The notes beneath the pieces are model-generated. The model had not been told where the DNA came from, ran no database searches, and was given only the letters and a program-made list of their open reading frames with translations. Positions 8,314-18,103 of a stretch of DNA of 64,000 nt are shown here, piece after piece; positions within the stretch are counted from its first letter, which is position 1; the number at the start of each line of letters is the position of its first letter. A program made the translations under genes and the position numbers. Source of the DNA: Micropruina glycogenica (GTDB taxonomy: Bacteria; Actinomycetota; Actinomycetes; Propionibacteriales; Propionibacteriaceae); contig NZ_LT985188.1 in assembly GCF_900289045.1 (NCBI RefSeq), positions 2,232,001 through 2,296,000 of the forward strand. The letters are read 5' to 3'.

Positions 8314-10533
8314 TCATTCGCGGATCAAGGTCGCGATCCCGCCGAACGGCGGCAGTGTCACGGTGAACCCGCCCAGGTCGTCCACCGTGTCGACCTTGCG
8401 ACGAGTGGTCAGGTCGAACACCCGCCCGACGGGGATCTGCTCGGATTGCACCCGTCCGGTGATCTTGTTCGGCCCGAAGTTCAGCACCGTCACCTGGCCC
8501 GCTCCGACGGCCAGCCGGTTGACCAGCACCAGCATCTCTTTGGTCGGCACCTCGGGCACGTCCAACAGGGTGCCGCTGAACAGCCCGTGCCGCTTGCGCA
8601 CCTTCAGAATCTTCGACAGCCGGGCGGCGAACGAGTTGGTGTGGGCGAGCTGGTCGGGCAACGATCCGTACAGAGCCCTGGCCAGCGGCATGCCGGACGA
8701 GGACGCCTCGGCGTCGGGCGAGCTGCCCATCAGGTCGTAGGCACCCCGCTCGATCCAGCGGGTGTCGCCCGCGTCGATCAGGCTCTGCACCTGGCTCCGC
8801 TGCAGCGGCAGCGCACCCACCAGATCCCACCCCGAGAGCGCGAAGACGCCCGGCTGCCAGGCGTTGTACATACACAACAGCAGGTGGGCGGTCTTGATCC
8901 GTTCGATCTCGGCGGCCCCGATCTGGTCGAGCTCGGTGTAGCCCAGGCTGGCCGCGACCACGGACGCGGTGGTCGACGCGATGCCGTTCTGGGTGAACAC
9001 GGCGTTGTAGGGGCCTGCCGTGCCGGTGAGCTTCTGCCGCAGGGTCTCACGGACGTGCTCGGCCAGGTCGGCACCGGTGTAGTCGACGCCACCCAGGGTG
9101 TAGGTGTCGTGGGCGTGCCGGGTCGCGAAGTGCACCAGTTCGTAGGTGAGCTCATCGTGATTCTGCAGCGCGTGCACCAGCGACGCCTGGTCGATGCCGG
9201 CGCTCAGCGACTCGCGCAGGGTGAGCCGCAGGAACTCGGTGTCCTCGGTCGCGAGGGCGAACTGGTAGGCCGGCCGGGTGACGAAGTCGTAGGACAGGTC
9301 GGGCCCGACCTTGCCGGTCTCGGCGATGTCGTCGATCGACAGGTTGAGCTCCTGGAAGGTGAACCCGCCCACCTTGCGCACCATCGACCCGATCAGCTGG
9401 TTGGCCGCCTGAGACAGGGGATGGCCCTCCGACCACGCCGGCCCCGACACGTTCTTCTCCACACCCAGAAAGCCGTTGGCGTCCAGCCGCAGACCGCCGG
9501 AGCCCAGATCGAGCAGGGAGTGCAGCGCGTCCCCTATCACCAGCCGCATGCCGGCGAAGGTGGGATCCAGCCAGTTGATGGACGGCTGGCCCTCTTTGAA
9601 GTAGTGCAGGTAGACCCAGCGGCGCAGCTGACCGGTGTGGTCGTAGATCGGGGGTGTGGCCGACCAGTTGGTCTCTTTGACGCCCGGCTCGTAGAAGATC
9701 ACCCGCTGCAGTTCACCGATGATGTAGCCCGCCTCGGCCAGGGCATGTTCATGGGACGGCGCCAGGTTCACCGAGTCGCGGCCCTTGGGCACCTCGGGCA
9801 GCAGATGCCAGGCTTCCTCGGGAATGTCGACCAGGTGGTAGATGCCCGGGTAGTCGTGGTAGTTCAGCTCGGCCAGCCTGAAGTCGGCACCCTTGCCGGT
9901 GTGCCCGGGCACGATGTCGTCGATGATCGTGCCGTGGTGCTTGCCGGCCACCTCGCACATGCTGCGGTATTCGTCCTCGGTGCCGAACAACGGGTCGATC
10001 GCCATGCTTATCCGGTCGAAATGCCCGTCCACGCTCGGGGTCGCGTCCCACCCTCGTAGGCCTCCCGCCAGCTTGACCGGTCCGGTGTGCACCGCATCGA
10101 TGCCGACCGCCTCGAAGCACTCCCAGAGCCCGTCGTCGCCGAGCGCGCCCAGAAAGGACTGGTTGGGCACGGTGACCAGCGACAGCGGGTACGCGGTGAA
10201 CCAGACCGACGACCGGTCGACCGCCGCGCGCGGGTCCGGTGAGGCGAACGGGTTGGCCCACATGGTGTGCTGGCCGGCCAGCTGCCGCGCCAGGGTGCGC
10301 GCGTCCCCGAGCATCGACTGCTCGACCAACCAGCCGACGTAGGCCTTGTTGCGGCCGTCCGGCGCGAACGGCGGGGCACTGATCGCGTGCAGCGGATTCT
10401 GCCTGCGCCGGGCGGCCGGACGCAGCTTCTTCGGCCTCGCCGGATAGAACTGCGCGTCATAGGTCTGGTCGGGCAGCACGTCTTCGGGATCGATCACCGG
10501 CTGGTCGTCTGGCTCAGCAGTCATGGGCGCCAA
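8314..10533 (-). CDS. GH13 alpha-amylase-superfamily protein, trehalose-synthase-like
   Basis: 739 residues. The four GH13 regions can be placed: DDIVPGHTG (region I), [12 protein letters not shown] (region II with the nucleophile Asp), FTFQELN (region III with the acid/base Glu) and ALQNHDELT (region IV Asp). The C-terminal beta-domain ends [10 protein letters not shown]. The overall shape is closest to what I know of actinobacterial trehalose-synthase-like proteins (GH13_33), which interconvert maltose and trehalose, but region I is unusual and the substrate is uncertain. It is single and convergent with the MFS gene. An internal ATG 9 bases downstream is an alternative start. Confidence 0.8.
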   Translation of the reverse strand: MAPMTAEPDDQPVIDPEDVLPDQTYDAQFYPARPKKLRPAARRRQNPLHAISAPPFAPDGRNKAYVGWLVEQSMLGDARTLARQLAGQHTMWANPFASPDPRAAVDRSSVWFTAYPLSLVTVPNQSFLGALGDDGLWECFEAVGIDAVHTGPVKLAGGLRGWDATPSVDGHFDRISMAIDPLFGTEDEYRSMCEVAGKHHGTIIDDIVPGHTGKGADFRLAELNYHDYPGIYHLVDIPEEAWHLLPEVPKGRDSVNLAPSHEHALAEAGYIIGELQRVIFYEPGVKETNWSATPPIYDHTGQLRRWVYLHYFKEGQPSINWLDPTFAGMRLVIGDALHSLLDLGSGGLRLDANGFLGVEKNVSGPAWSEGHPLSQAANQLIGSMVRKVGGFTFQELNLSIDDIAETGKVGPDLSYDFVTRPAYQFALATEDTEFLRLTLRESLSAGIDQASLVHALQNHDELTYELVHFATRHAHDTYTLGGVDYTGADLAEHVRETLRQKLTGTAGPYNAVFTQNGIASTTASVVAASLGYTELDQIGAAEIERIKTAHLLLCMYNAWQPGVFALSGWDLVGALPLQRSQVQSLIDAGDTRWIERGAYDLMGSSPDAEASSSGMPLARALYGSLPDQLAHTNSFAARLSKILKVRKRHGLFSGTLLDVPEVPTKEMLVLVNRLAVGAGQVTVLNFGPNKITGRVQSEQIPVGRVFDLTTRRKVDTVDDLGGFTVTLPPFGGIATLIRE

Positions 10534-10575
10534 TGTAGTGGGGCGAACCCGCTGCCACGTAGCCAGAGCACACCC

Positions 10576-11496
10576 TCAGGCGTTGCAGGTGGCCAGCAGT
10601 GTGCCGTCCGCGTCGTAGATCTGTCCGGTGACGCCCGGCAGGTTGTTCCAGTCCAACTCGATGGCCTTCGTGGGGGCGGCGGAGGCGTCCACGACGGCGA
10701 CGCCCCGCACCACCGGGTGGGTGCTGGTAACAGTGTCGCCGGTCAGTCCGATCACCAGCGTCGCGGCGTCGGTCAGCACCCCGCCGTCGGTGCCGCGCAC
10801 GGGGCCGGCTCCGCGAAGGCGGTACTCCTCGACGGTGCCACCGTCGCTGCGGGCCGGCTCGCGCACGCCGACCGGGCAGCGAGGCGTGGCCGTGGCCGGG
10901 CCGGAACCGCCCAGAGCCAACTCGATCACGCCCCGGCCGGGCTGGTCGAACATGGTGTTCACCAGACACGACAGCACGGTGCCGTTGGCATCGACGAACG
11001 CCGCCGTCAGCTGGGTGGTGCCGGGGTCGGCCGGAGAATGCGGCCAGGTGGTGCCGACCACCTGCTCTGCCTGACGGCCCAGATAGCGCCACTGTTCGTC
11101 GACGGGCAGGCCGCTGGCGCTGCAGAACCGGCGCAGTCCGGCCTCGGTGGCGAGTTCTGCCTGCGACACCGTCACCGACGACTCGGGCTGCGACCAGCCG
11201 ATGCCGCAGTGGTAGTCGTCGGCCAAGAACGAGTACTCGACGCTGCTGCCCGGCTTCAGCCCCGTCAGCACGGTGAGGTCGGGGTCGGAGGACCAGAACG
11301 ACGGCGGCGGGCACCGCTGCACCACCACGGAACGGGGAATCAGGGGCTGGTTCCACCATTCGCCACTCTGGTGCACGTCCAACGCCCAGCCCTCGGGCAC
11401 CGGTTCGAGGGGAATCATCGGGGGGCGTGCGATCAGGGCGATGAGGGCGACCAACGCCACCGCCATGGCTGCGATGCGTGCCGTGCGTTGCTTCAT
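10576..11496 (-). CDS. Secreted or membrane-anchored hypothetical protein
   Basis: 306 residues from the ATG at 11496, which has a GGGG-rich ribosome binding site close upstream. The N-terminus is a typical uncleaved anchor or signal (KQRTARIAAMAVALVALIALIA). The rest is hydrophilic, with several cysteines (QRCPP, YHCGIG, FCSASG, SCLVN, RCPVG, ATCNA) that could form disulfides outside the cell. No family recognised. Confidence 0.72.
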   Translation of the reverse strand: MKQRTARIAAMAVALVALIALIARPPMIPLEPVPEGWALDVHQSGEWWNQPLIPRSVVVQRCPPPSFWSSDPDLTVLTGLKPGSSVEYSFLADDYHCGIGWSQPESSVTVSQAELATEAGLRRFCSASGLPVDEQWRYLGRQAEQVVGTTWPHSPADPGTTQLTAAFVDANGTVLSCLVNTMFDQPGRGVIELALGGSGPATATPRCPVGVREPARSDGGTVEEYRLRGAGPVRGTDGGVLTDAATLVIGLTGDTVTSTHPVVRGVAVVDASAAPTKAIELDWNNLPGVTGQIYDADGTLLATCNA

Positions 11497-11608
11497 GAGG
11501 TCCCCCCAGACCCGCACCGGGCGACAACGGGGTGATCGCCGAAGCCGGTGAGTAACCCACAGAATAGGCCGCCGTCGAACCGGGGTCACCCCTGAGGTTT
11601 GTGGCGCT

Positions 11609-11968
11609 TCAGGGGCCGTCCAACCGGCAGGTCGCAGTGCCGCCGGGCAACCGGTGGCGGTTCGCCGCCACCAGCGCATACACCGGACGGGCCAGCCAGA
11701 GCACCGGCGGACGGCTCAGCACCAGTCCGGCCAGCCGCCACAGCCCGCCGCCGGTGGCAAGCGCCCGTCCGATCGCCTCTGCGCCGTAGCTGACCGACGA
11801 ACCCGCCACGAACGGAATCTCGCGCGCGGCGCGCACTTCGTCGACGCCCAGGGCGTCCAGGTCTGCCCGCTGGAGCGGCTCGATGCGCAGGTGCGGCAGC
11901 CGACCCTTCAGCCATGCGGCGCTGCGGGTGCAGAACCCGCAGTCGGCGTCATACAGCAGCAGCGCCAC
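11609..11968 (-). CDS. DCC-family thiol-disulfide oxidoreductase-like protein (DUF393)
   Basis: 119 residues starting at a GTG. The signature LLYDADCGFCTRSAAWL near the N-terminus is the DCC motif (Asp-Cys-x-x-Cys), a thioredoxin-like redox pair, and IPFVAG and AIGRAL follow as in the family. The substrate of these proteins is generally unknown. It starts 4 bases after the transglutaminase-like gene's stop and is probably co-transcribed with it. Confidence 0.85.
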   Translation of the reverse strand: MALLLYDADCGFCTRSAAWLKGRLPHLRIEPLQRADLDALGVDEVRAAREIPFVAGSSVSYGAEAIGRALATGGGLWRLAGLVLSRPPVLWLARPVYALVAANRHRLPGGTATCRLDGP

Positions 11969-11972
11969 GGGT

Positions 11973-12776
11973 TCAGCGCAGGGCGGTCAGCAGGGTCAGG
12001 TCGTCGCCCGGCAACTCGTCGACGGTCGCGGTCACCTCGACGCTGTGCAGGGTCAGAGACCCGCCCAGCGTGCTGAGAAACGCGGTGTCGGCGGCGTCGC
12101 GTCCGGTGGCGATGCGCAGCAGGGTCGGACGAGGGGCGAGCGCGGTGGCGTCCACCACCCACCAGGCGCCGTCGACGTACGCTTCGGCGACGGCGTGAAA
12201 GTCCATCGGGTCGAGCCCGGGCGCATAGACGGCGGCCAGCCGCGCCGGCACGTTGAGCCCCCGCAGCAGGGCGATCACCAGGTGCGCGTAGTCGCGGCAC
12301 ACGCCCTGCCGCGACAGGTAGGTGTCGACCGCACCGTCGATGGGCTTGGACGACCCCGACACATACGACAGTTGCGAACCCACCCAACTCGACACCGCAT
12401 CGAGCAGCGCTTTGCCCGTGATTCCGGCGAACTCGGCGGCGGCCACCGGCATCAGCTTGTCTGAGTCGCAGTACCGGCTCGGCCGGGCGTAGAGAATGCG
12501 GTCGATCTCGGCGAGCGGCTCGATCGGCGCGACACCCTCGACGGTGGCGGTGTAGTCGATGGTCAGCGGGCCGGCGGGCAGCCCGGCGACGAGATGCAGC
12601 CGTCCCCCGTGGGGTGCGGCGATCTCGTTCGCCACCGCGGCCGTCCCGTTGGCGGTCATCACGAGGCTCTCGGTACGGGTCGGACCATCGGCCACGGCGA
12701 TGGCCAGCGCCAGGTCGGTGCCGGCGGTCACGGTGGCTTCGATGTGGGCGCTGACGGTTCGTTGCACGTCGTCCAT
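11973..12776 (-). CDS. Transglutaminase-like cysteine protease-fold protein
   Basis: 267 residues from the ATG at 12776. The N-terminal half is a beta-sandwich-like region. The C-terminal half holds the transglutaminase core with the triad visible: Cys in RQGVCRDYAHL, His in GLDPMDFHAVAEAYV and Asp in WWVVDATALAP. Bacterial members act as peptidases or amide hydrolases more often than as cross-linkers. It is divergent from the VOC gene pair at 12886. Confidence 0.88.
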   Translation of the reverse strand: MDDVQRTVSAHIEATVTAGTDLALAIAVADGPTRTESLVMTANGTAAVANEIAAPHGGRLHLVAGLPAGPLTIDYTATVEGVAPIEPLAEIDRILYARPSRYCDSDKLMPVAAAEFAGITGKALLDAVSSWVGSQLSYVSGSSKPIDGAVDTYLSRQGVCRDYAHLVIALLRGLNVPARLAAVYAPGLDPMDFHAVAEAYVDGAWWVVDATALAPRPTLLRIATGRDAADTAFLSTLGGSLTLHSVEVTATVDELPGDDLTLLTALR

Positions 12777-12885
12777 GGTGGCAGCGGGTGAGCGGCGCCG
12801 ACCGCCAGCAGCCCGGATTGGAACAGACCCGCAACATCGGCCCCCGTCGGGTAGCGGGTTAGTGTGGGCGCGGAAGGAGCACATC

Positions 12886-13254
12886 ATGGCACTGGTACAG
12901 GTGGCGCAGTACGCCGCGGATCTCGACCGGGCCGCGGCCTGGTACACCACGCTGCTCGGCCGCGGCCCGACCGCCCGGTTCGACCCACCGGGGCTGCTCT
13001 TCTTCGACCTCGACGGCACCCGCCTTCTGCTCGACGGCAACGCACCCTCGGCCCTGCTCTACCTCAGGGTGGACGACGTCGAGGCCGAGATCGCCCGGCT
13101 GGAGGCGGCGGGGGTCGAGGTGGTCACCGCGCCGCACGCCATCTTCGGCCACGAGGACGACACGCTGGGCCCCGCGGGCACCGACGAGTGGCAGGCGTTC
13201 GTGCGCGATTCCGAGGGCAACACCGTGGCGCTGATCGAGTGGAGGGCGGCGTGA
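12886..13254 (+). CDS. VOC (glyoxalase/bleomycin-resistance fold) protein
   Basis: 122 residues. The start at 12886 has a strong GGAAGGAG site 7 bases upstream. The pattern QYAADLDRAAAWYTTLLGRGPTARFDP ... ALLYLRVDDVEAEIARLEAAGVEV ... FVRDSEGNTVALIEW is the vicinal oxygen chelate fold, with the metal-ligand Glu in IEW. Substrate unknown. The stop overlaps the next VOC gene (GTGA). Confidence 0.88.
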   Translation: MALVQVAQYAADLDRAAAWYTTLLGRGPTARFDPPGLLFFDLDGTRLLLDGNAPSALLYLRVDDVEAEIARLEAAGVEVVTAPHAIFGHEDDTLGPAGTDEWQAFVRDSEGNTVALIEWRAA

Positions 13255-13616
13255 GCTATCAGACCCTGATTCCGAAGGTCTTCTACGCCGACCTCGCCAT
13301 CGGTCGCGACCTGTTCGTCGACGGGCTGGGCTTCGAAGTGCTGCACGACGACGGCGATTTCGTGGTGGTCGGCCGCGACGGCTGCAAGCTGTACGTGGTG
13401 GAGGACGCCGAATACGCGGCCAAGGACCGTCCAGAACTGGGCATCGAGACCGACGACATCGACGCCGTGTACGCCGACGTGGCCGGCCGCCGTCCGGACC
13501 TGCTGCACCCCACCTACCCGCGCGGCGGCGGCATCGTGCGGCGCGAGTACGGGGCGCGCGAGTTCGCGGTGCTCGACGCGACCACGGTGTGCGTGGTGTT
13601 TCGCGATTGGAGCTGA
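13251..13616 (+). CDS. Second VOC-fold protein, coupled to the first
   Basis: 121 residues from the overlapping GTG. It has the half-module pattern FYADLAIGRDLFVDGLGFEVLHDDGDFVVVGRDGCKLYVVED ... FAVLDATTVCVVFRDW. The canonical metal-ligand Glu near the C-terminus is not obvious (VVFRDW), so it may bind without a metal. Overlapping tandem VOC genes suggest a heterodimer or a split two-module protein. Confidence 0.82.
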   Translation: MSYQTLIPKVFYADLAIGRDLFVDGLGFEVLHDDGDFVVVGRDGCKLYVVEDAEYAAKDRPELGIETDDIDAVYADVAGRRPDLLHPTYPRGGGIVRREYGAREFAVLDATTVCVVFRDWS

Positions 13617-13678
13617 GCCGACCAACTCGTCACCGCGGCTCGGTAGACTCCCCCGCGACCACCCCGGTGAGGAGCTTG

Positions 13679-14998
13679 ATGGACTGGACCGCACACGTCA
13701 TCTGGTGGCACTGCTACCCGCTCGGCTTCGTGAACGCCGAAGACACCGCGGTGCACGACGTGCGACATCGCCTGGGCCAGCTCACCAACTGGCTCGATTA
13801 CCTGATCGACCTGGGCTGCAACGGCATGCTGCTCAACCCGATCTTCGCCAGCTGGAGCCACGGCTACGACACCCTCGACCACTACGCCATCGACTCGCGG
13901 CTGGGCGACGACAGCGACTTCGACGAGCTGATGTGGAAGGCCAAGGAACGCGGCATTCGCATTCTTCTCGACGGGGTGTTCAACCACCTGGGCCGTGAGC
14001 ACCCGCTCGTGCAGAAGGCGATCGCCGCCGGGCCGGGCACCCCTGACGGTGACTGGATCCGTTGGGTGGACGGCTACCCGCGGGTCTTCGAAGGCCACGA
14101 GGCGCTGGTCGAACTCGACTTCGCCAACCCGGCCGTGCAGACCTTCGTGGTCGACGTGATGTGCCACTGGCTCGAGCGCGGCATCGACGGCTGGCGCCTC
14201 GACGCCGCCTACGCGCCCGGAGCGGCGGCGTGGCGTCCGATCGTCGAGCGGGTGAAGGCCGCGTACCCGGACTGCTGGCTGTTGGGCGAGGTGATTCACG
14301 GCGACAAGGACGAGTTCGTGGCCGAATCGGGCCTCGACTCGGTGACGCAGTACGAGCTGTGGCACGGCATCTGGCAGTCGATGAACGATCACAACCTGTG
14401 GAGCCTCGACTGGGCGCTGCAGCGGCATCGCCGGTTCTGTGAGCACTTCCGGCCGCAGATCTTCATTTCGAATCATGACGTGACGCGCATATCGTCCAAG
14501 CTGGACGACCGTCGCGACATCGAGCACGCGGCCGTACTGCTCACGTTGCTGCCCGGGGTGCCGTCGATCTATGCCGGCGACGAGCACCGGTTCGAGGGCG
14601 TGAAGCTCGACCAGATCGGCGGCGACGACGCGGTGCGTCCGCCGTTTCCCCAGACTCCCGACGGGCTGCTGCCGTTCGGCGACGACACCCGCGAGTTGTA
14701 CCGGAAGTTGCTGGCGATACGCCGCCAGCACGCCTGGATCGTCGACGGCGTGGTGACCACCCGCGATCTCACCAACGAGTCGGTGGTGGTCGAAGTGGCC
14801 GGGCCCGATCAGGTGATCGAACTGGCGCTGAACATCTCCGACGACGACGGCCCCGCCCCTGAGGGCGAGGTGCTGCTGGCCAGCCCCGGCTGCGGCGAGA
14901 CCGTGCCTTCGCACGGCTGGGCGGTCGGGGTGCGTCCGCGCCGCGACGACGACCCGCCCTACCTGGTGCGCAAGCCGGACGGATCGGCGCAGGCGTGA
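13679..14998 (+). CDS. GH13 alpha-amylase-family glycoside hydrolase
   Basis: 439 residues, start preceded by GGTGAGGAGC. The regions are clear: region I DGVFNHLG, region II GIDGWRLDAAY (nucleophile Asp), region III WLLGEVIHGD (acid/base Glu), region IV FISNHDVTRI (Asp). No signal peptide is present, so it acts in the cytoplasm on short oligosaccharides. The short N-terminus (MDWTAHVIWWHCYPLGF) shows that no extra N-terminal module is present. It ends in a 4-base overlap with the MOSC gene. Confidence 0.92.
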   Translation: MDWTAHVIWWHCYPLGFVNAEDTAVHDVRHRLGQLTNWLDYLIDLGCNGMLLNPIFASWSHGYDTLDHYAIDSRLGDDSDFDELMWKAKERGIRILLDGVFNHLGREHPLVQKAIAAGPGTPDGDWIRWVDGYPRVFEGHEALVELDFANPAVQTFVVDVMCHWLERGIDGWRLDAAYAPGAAAWRPIVERVKAAYPDCWLLGEVIHGDKDEFVAESGLDSVTQYELWHGIWQSMNDHNLWSLDWALQRHRRFCEHFRPQIFISNHDVTRISSKLDDRRDIEHAAVLLTLLPGVPSIYAGDEHRFEGVKLDQIGGDDAVRPPFPQTPDGLLPFGDDTRELYRKLLAIRRQHAWIVDGVVTTRDLTNESVVVEVAGPDQVIELALNISDDDGPAPEGEVLLASPGCGETVPSHGWAVGVRPRRDDDPPYLVRKPDGSAQA

Positions 14999-15690
14999 CC
15001 GCGACCGTGCTGTCGGTGAACCTGGGCCGCCCTGCGGTCGACCGCGGCAAGCCCGCGAACACGACCGGCATCGATAAGCAGCCGGTGACCTCGGCGCGGG
15101 TGGTTGCTCCGCCTGCGCGCGAGGTGACCAGGCGGCTGGGGCCCGACGCACGCAGCGGTCTGGTCGGCGACTACATCGGCGACGGCAAGCACCACGGTGG
15201 CACGGTTCAGGCCGCCTACGCCTGCGCCCGCGAAGATCTGGACGCCCTGGGCGCGCAGGTGGGGCGCGAGTTCGCGTCCGGTGCGTTCGGCGAGAACCTG
15301 ACCACTGTGGGGCTGGACGTGACCGGTGCCCTGATCGGCGAGCGCTGGCGCATCGGCGCGGGCGACGATGCGGTCGAGCTCGTGGTCACCTGCCCACGCA
15401 TTCCATGCAACACGTTTCGGGCGTTCATCGCCGAGCGCGGTTGGCTGAAGACCTTCACCAGGGCAGCCATGCCCGGGGCGTACCTGGCGGTCGTGAGGCC
15501 GGGTGTGGTGCGCGCCGGCGACCCGATCGAGGTGATCTTTCGGCCCGACCACGAGGTGACCATCGGCGTGCTGTTCCGGTCGCAGACGCTCGAGCGCGAG
15601 CTGGCACCGTTGGTGCTCACCGCGGCCGACTACCTCGACGCCGAGTCGCTCGACTACGCCCGACGCGGCGAGACCTTCACCATCGGCTGA
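14995..15690 (+). CDS. MOSC-domain protein (YiiM-like)
   Basis: 231 residues from a GTG overlapping the GH13 stop. MOSC domains handle sulfur bound to a conserved cysteine in molybdenum-cofactor chemistry; YiiM-like members reduce N-hydroxylated compounds. The family pattern is visible: VGDYIGDGKHHGGTVQAAYAC, FGENLTTVGLD and the conserved Cys in VTCPRIPCNTF. The last 50 residues carry the small helical extension of YiiM-type proteins. Confidence 0.88.
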   Translation: MTATVLSVNLGRPAVDRGKPANTTGIDKQPVTSARVVAPPAREVTRRLGPDARSGLVGDYIGDGKHHGGTVQAAYACAREDLDALGAQVGREFASGAFGENLTTVGLDVTGALIGERWRIGAGDDAVELVVTCPRIPCNTFRAFIAERGWLKTFTRAAMPGAYLAVVRPGVVRAGDPIEVIFRPDHEVTIGVLFRSQTLERELAPLVLTAADYLDAESLDYARRGETFTIG

Positions 15691-15699
15691 CATCCCGCT

Positions 15700-16857
15700 T
15701 CAGAGGCGGCGCACGACCAGGGCGCGGGCGCCGTCGGGGGTGGGGGTGAGTAGCAGCGTCGCGCTGTTGGGACCGGCCGGCTTCAGCCGGCGGCGCAGCG
15801 CAGCGGGGTCGATGTCGACCCCGCGCTTCTTGATCTCGAGCGTGCCGACGCGCTGCTCACGCACCCAGCCCTTCAACGTCCTCTCGCCCGCGTCGAGCAC
15901 CTGCAGCACCTCGAAGGCCGTCGCGAAGGGGGTGTCCCGCGGCTCGGCAGCGACCAGGTAGGCGATGTCGGCGTGCACCCGCCGGGCCTTCAGCCGCCCC
16001 GCGAGCCGATCAACCAGCCCGGCCCGGATCACCGCCGGATCCGGTTCGTACAGCACGTCCCCGACCCTCGGTGCCGCTGGGTCGGGAGGCTGCTGCCGGC
16101 CACCGTCGCCCAGAACATTGCCACCGGGCAGCAACACCGCCTCACGACCCGGCGTCCACAGTCGATTCCACAACGACAGTTCCACCAGATCGCCGGCGTC
16201 GCTCACCCAGGTGGCTGCCACGGTGTTGGGCACGTGCTTCAGCGGCAGTCCCGGCCCCAGCTTGATGCAGCAGACGCGGGTGGCCAGCAGGTGCTCGACG
16301 AACGACCAGGGCGGCCGTAGGTCCTCCAGGCGCCAACTGCGCCCCGACGACGTGCGCCGGGCGGGGTCGCAGAACACGGCCGCGTCCGGGCCGGCCAGGT
16401 CGTCGAGCAGTTCGACCGCGTCGCCCACCACCACGTCGATGCCCAGATTGGCCCGGGCGAGCACCGCGGTGGCCTCGTCGGCCTCGACGGCGACCACCTG
16501 CAACCCCGCCGCGAGCAGGGCCAGCGCGTCCGCACCCAGGCCGCACCCCAGATCGATCACCCGCCGCACCCCAGCCGCAACGAACCGCTGCGCCCGCCAC
16601 GCCGCGACCCGGGGACGAGTGGCCTGCTCCAGGCCGTCGGCGGTGAAGAACAACGCCGTCGCGAGGGGGCCGAACTTGGTGGCCGCACGCCGCCGCAGCG
16701 CCTCTTGCGCCAGCACCAGCGCCGCACGGTCGGGCGGCAGCACCCGGCGCATGCGCTCGGCCGCGGCGAGCGAGGCGGGGTCGCCCTCGGCCGTCGACGC
16801 CACGAGGGCTTCGGCCGCCTGCGGCCCCACCAGCCAGCGCGCCTGCTCGCCATTCAT
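15700..16857 (-). CDS. Class I SAM-dependent methyltransferase with C-terminal THUMP-like domain
   Basis: 385 residues from MNGEQARWLV. The SAM-binding motif is RRVIDLGCGLGADALALLAAG (about residues 98-118), with the acidic loop VVAVEAD and the motif-IV-like VFCDPARR. The C-terminal ~90 residues (RTLKGWVREQRVGTLEIKKRGVDIDPAALRRRLKP) match the THUMP-like domain of a family common in actinobacteria, probably RNA-modifying. Target unknown. Confidence 0.88.
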   Translation of the reverse strand: MNGEQARWLVGPQAAEALVASTAEGDPASLAAAERMRRVLPPDRAALVLAQEALRRRAATKFGPLATALFFTADGLEQATRPRVAAWRAQRFVAAGVRRVIDLGCGLGADALALLAAGLQVVAVEADEATAVLARANLGIDVVVGDAVELLDDLAGPDAAVFCDPARRTSSGRSWRLEDLRPPWSFVEHLLATRVCCIKLGPGLPLKHVPNTVAATWVSDAGDLVELSLWNRLWTPGREAVLLPGGNVLGDGGRQQPPDPAAPRVGDVLYEPDPAVIRAGLVDRLAGRLKARRVHADIAYLVAAEPRDTPFATAFEVLQVLDAGERTLKGWVREQRVGTLEIKKRGVDIDPAALRRRLKPAGPNSATLLLTPTPDGARALVVRRL

Positions 16858-16900
16858 GACCCGATGTCTACCACCTGGCCCTGCGGCTAGGCTGTTCGCC

Positions 16901-17191
16901 ATGAAGCTGCTGCCCCGCGTTCTGCTGATTCTGGGCGGTGTCGCCCTGGTGGGTGCCATCGGCGTGCTGTCGTACGGCGGCTTCGAGACCTGGAAGCAGT
17001 ACATCGCGCTGTCGGCCAACCGCAGCATGGCGTTCATGAATCCGGTCGGTTACATGATCGGCGGCGCGGCGCTCGCCCTGCTCGGTGGCCTGCTGGGCGG
17101 CTATGCCCTGGCCCTGCCGCGCAACCCCAAGCAGCCGCCGGCCGTCACCCCCAGCCCCACGCAGACCTCCGACCCGACCGAACTGCGCTGA
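16901..17191 (+). CDS. Small two-TM membrane protein
   Basis: 96 residues starting MKLLPRVLLILGGVALVGAIGV. It has a second hydrophobic stretch (PVGYMIGGAALALLGGLLGGYALAL) and a Pro/Thr-rich tail (PPAVTPSPTQTSDPTE). No family recognised. It lies 10 bases upstream of the homocysteine methyltransferase gene and may be co-transcribed. Confidence 0.65.
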   Translation: MKLLPRVLLILGGVALVGAIGVLSYGGFETWKQYIALSANRSMAFMNPVGYMIGGAALALLGGLLGGYALALPRNPKQPPAVTPSPTQTSDPTELR

Positions 17192-17201
17192 CCCGGCGAG
17201 C

Positions 17202-18089
17202 ATGACGTCGTTCGAGGCGCTGCTGGAGCAGCGGCCCGTGCTGCTCGACGGCGGCTTCGCCACGCGGCTGGAGGCCCGCGGGCATGACCTGAGCGACACC
17301 TTGTGGTCGGCGCGGCTGCTGCTCACCGACCCCGACGAGGTGCGCGCCACCCACGCCGACTTCTTCGCCGCCGGCGCCGAGGTGGCGATCACCGCGTCGT
17401 ACCAGGTGAGCGAGTCGGGTTTTCTGGCCGCCGGACGCACCGTGGCCGAGGCCGACGAGGCGCTGGCCCGCAGCGTGCGGCTGGCCCGGGCCGCGGCGGC
17501 CGACTTCGACGGGCCGCGGTTCGTGGCAGCGTCGGTCGGCCCCTACGGAGCCGGCCTGGCCGACGGCTCGGAATACCGCGGTGACTACGGGTTGAGCGTG
17601 GCCAAGTTGCGGGCGTGGCATCGTCCGCGATTGCAGAAACTGGCCGCGGCAGAACCCGACCTACTGGCCTGCGAGACGATTCCTTGCCTGGCCGAGGTCG
17701 AGGCGCTGGCCGCCGAACTCGACGACCTGGGCGTGCCGGCGTGGATCTCGCTCACCACGGTGGGTGACCGCACCCGGCTTGGCGAACCCGCGGCAGAGGC
17801 GTATGCGATGGCTGCCGATGTGCCCTGCGTGGTCGCACTGGGTGCCAACTGCTGCGATCCGCGCGAGTCGGCCGACGTGGTGGCTGCGGTAGCGGGCCGT
17901 CGTCCGGTGGTGTTCTACCCCAACAGCGGCGAATCGTGGGACGCGGTCGCCCGCACCTGGACCGGAGACGCGGCGGCGTCCGAAAGCGTGGACGCCTGGC
18001 GTTCCGCCGGCGTGCGCGCACTCGGCGGCTGCTGCCGGGTCACCCCCGACCAGATCGCGGCGATGGGCGCCCGGCTGACTGCCGAGTGA
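17202..18089 (+). CDS. mmuM: Homocysteine S-methyltransferase
   Basis: 295 residues. It transfers a methyl group from S-methylmethionine (or SAM) to homocysteine, giving methionine. The N-terminal PVLLDGGFATRLEARGHDL and the zinc-binding cysteines, ALGANCCDPRE and GGCCRVTPDQI near the C-terminus, are diagnostic. The start MTSFEALLEQRPVLLDGG gives a family-length protein; a longer upstream frame is only the shadow of the previous gene. Confidence 0.92.
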   Translation: MTSFEALLEQRPVLLDGGFATRLEARGHDLSDTLWSARLLLTDPDEVRATHADFFAAGAEVAITASYQVSESGFLAAGRTVAEADEALARSVRLARAAAADFDGPRFVAASVGPYGAGLADGSEYRGDYGLSVAKLRAWHRPRLQKLAAAEPDLLACETIPCLAEVEALAAELDDLGVPAWISLTTVGDRTRLGEPAAEAYAMAADVPCVVALGANCCDPRESADVVAAVAGRRPVVFYPNSGESWDAVARTWTGDAAASESVDAWRSAGVRALGGCCRVTPDQIAAMGARLTAE

Positions 18090-18103
18090 ACCTGACGGGA
18101 TCG

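Noticed and set aside
8446-10059. A 537-codon plus-strand open frame opposite the GH13 gene
   Set aside because: No start signal or motif; the opposite strand has all four GH13 regions.
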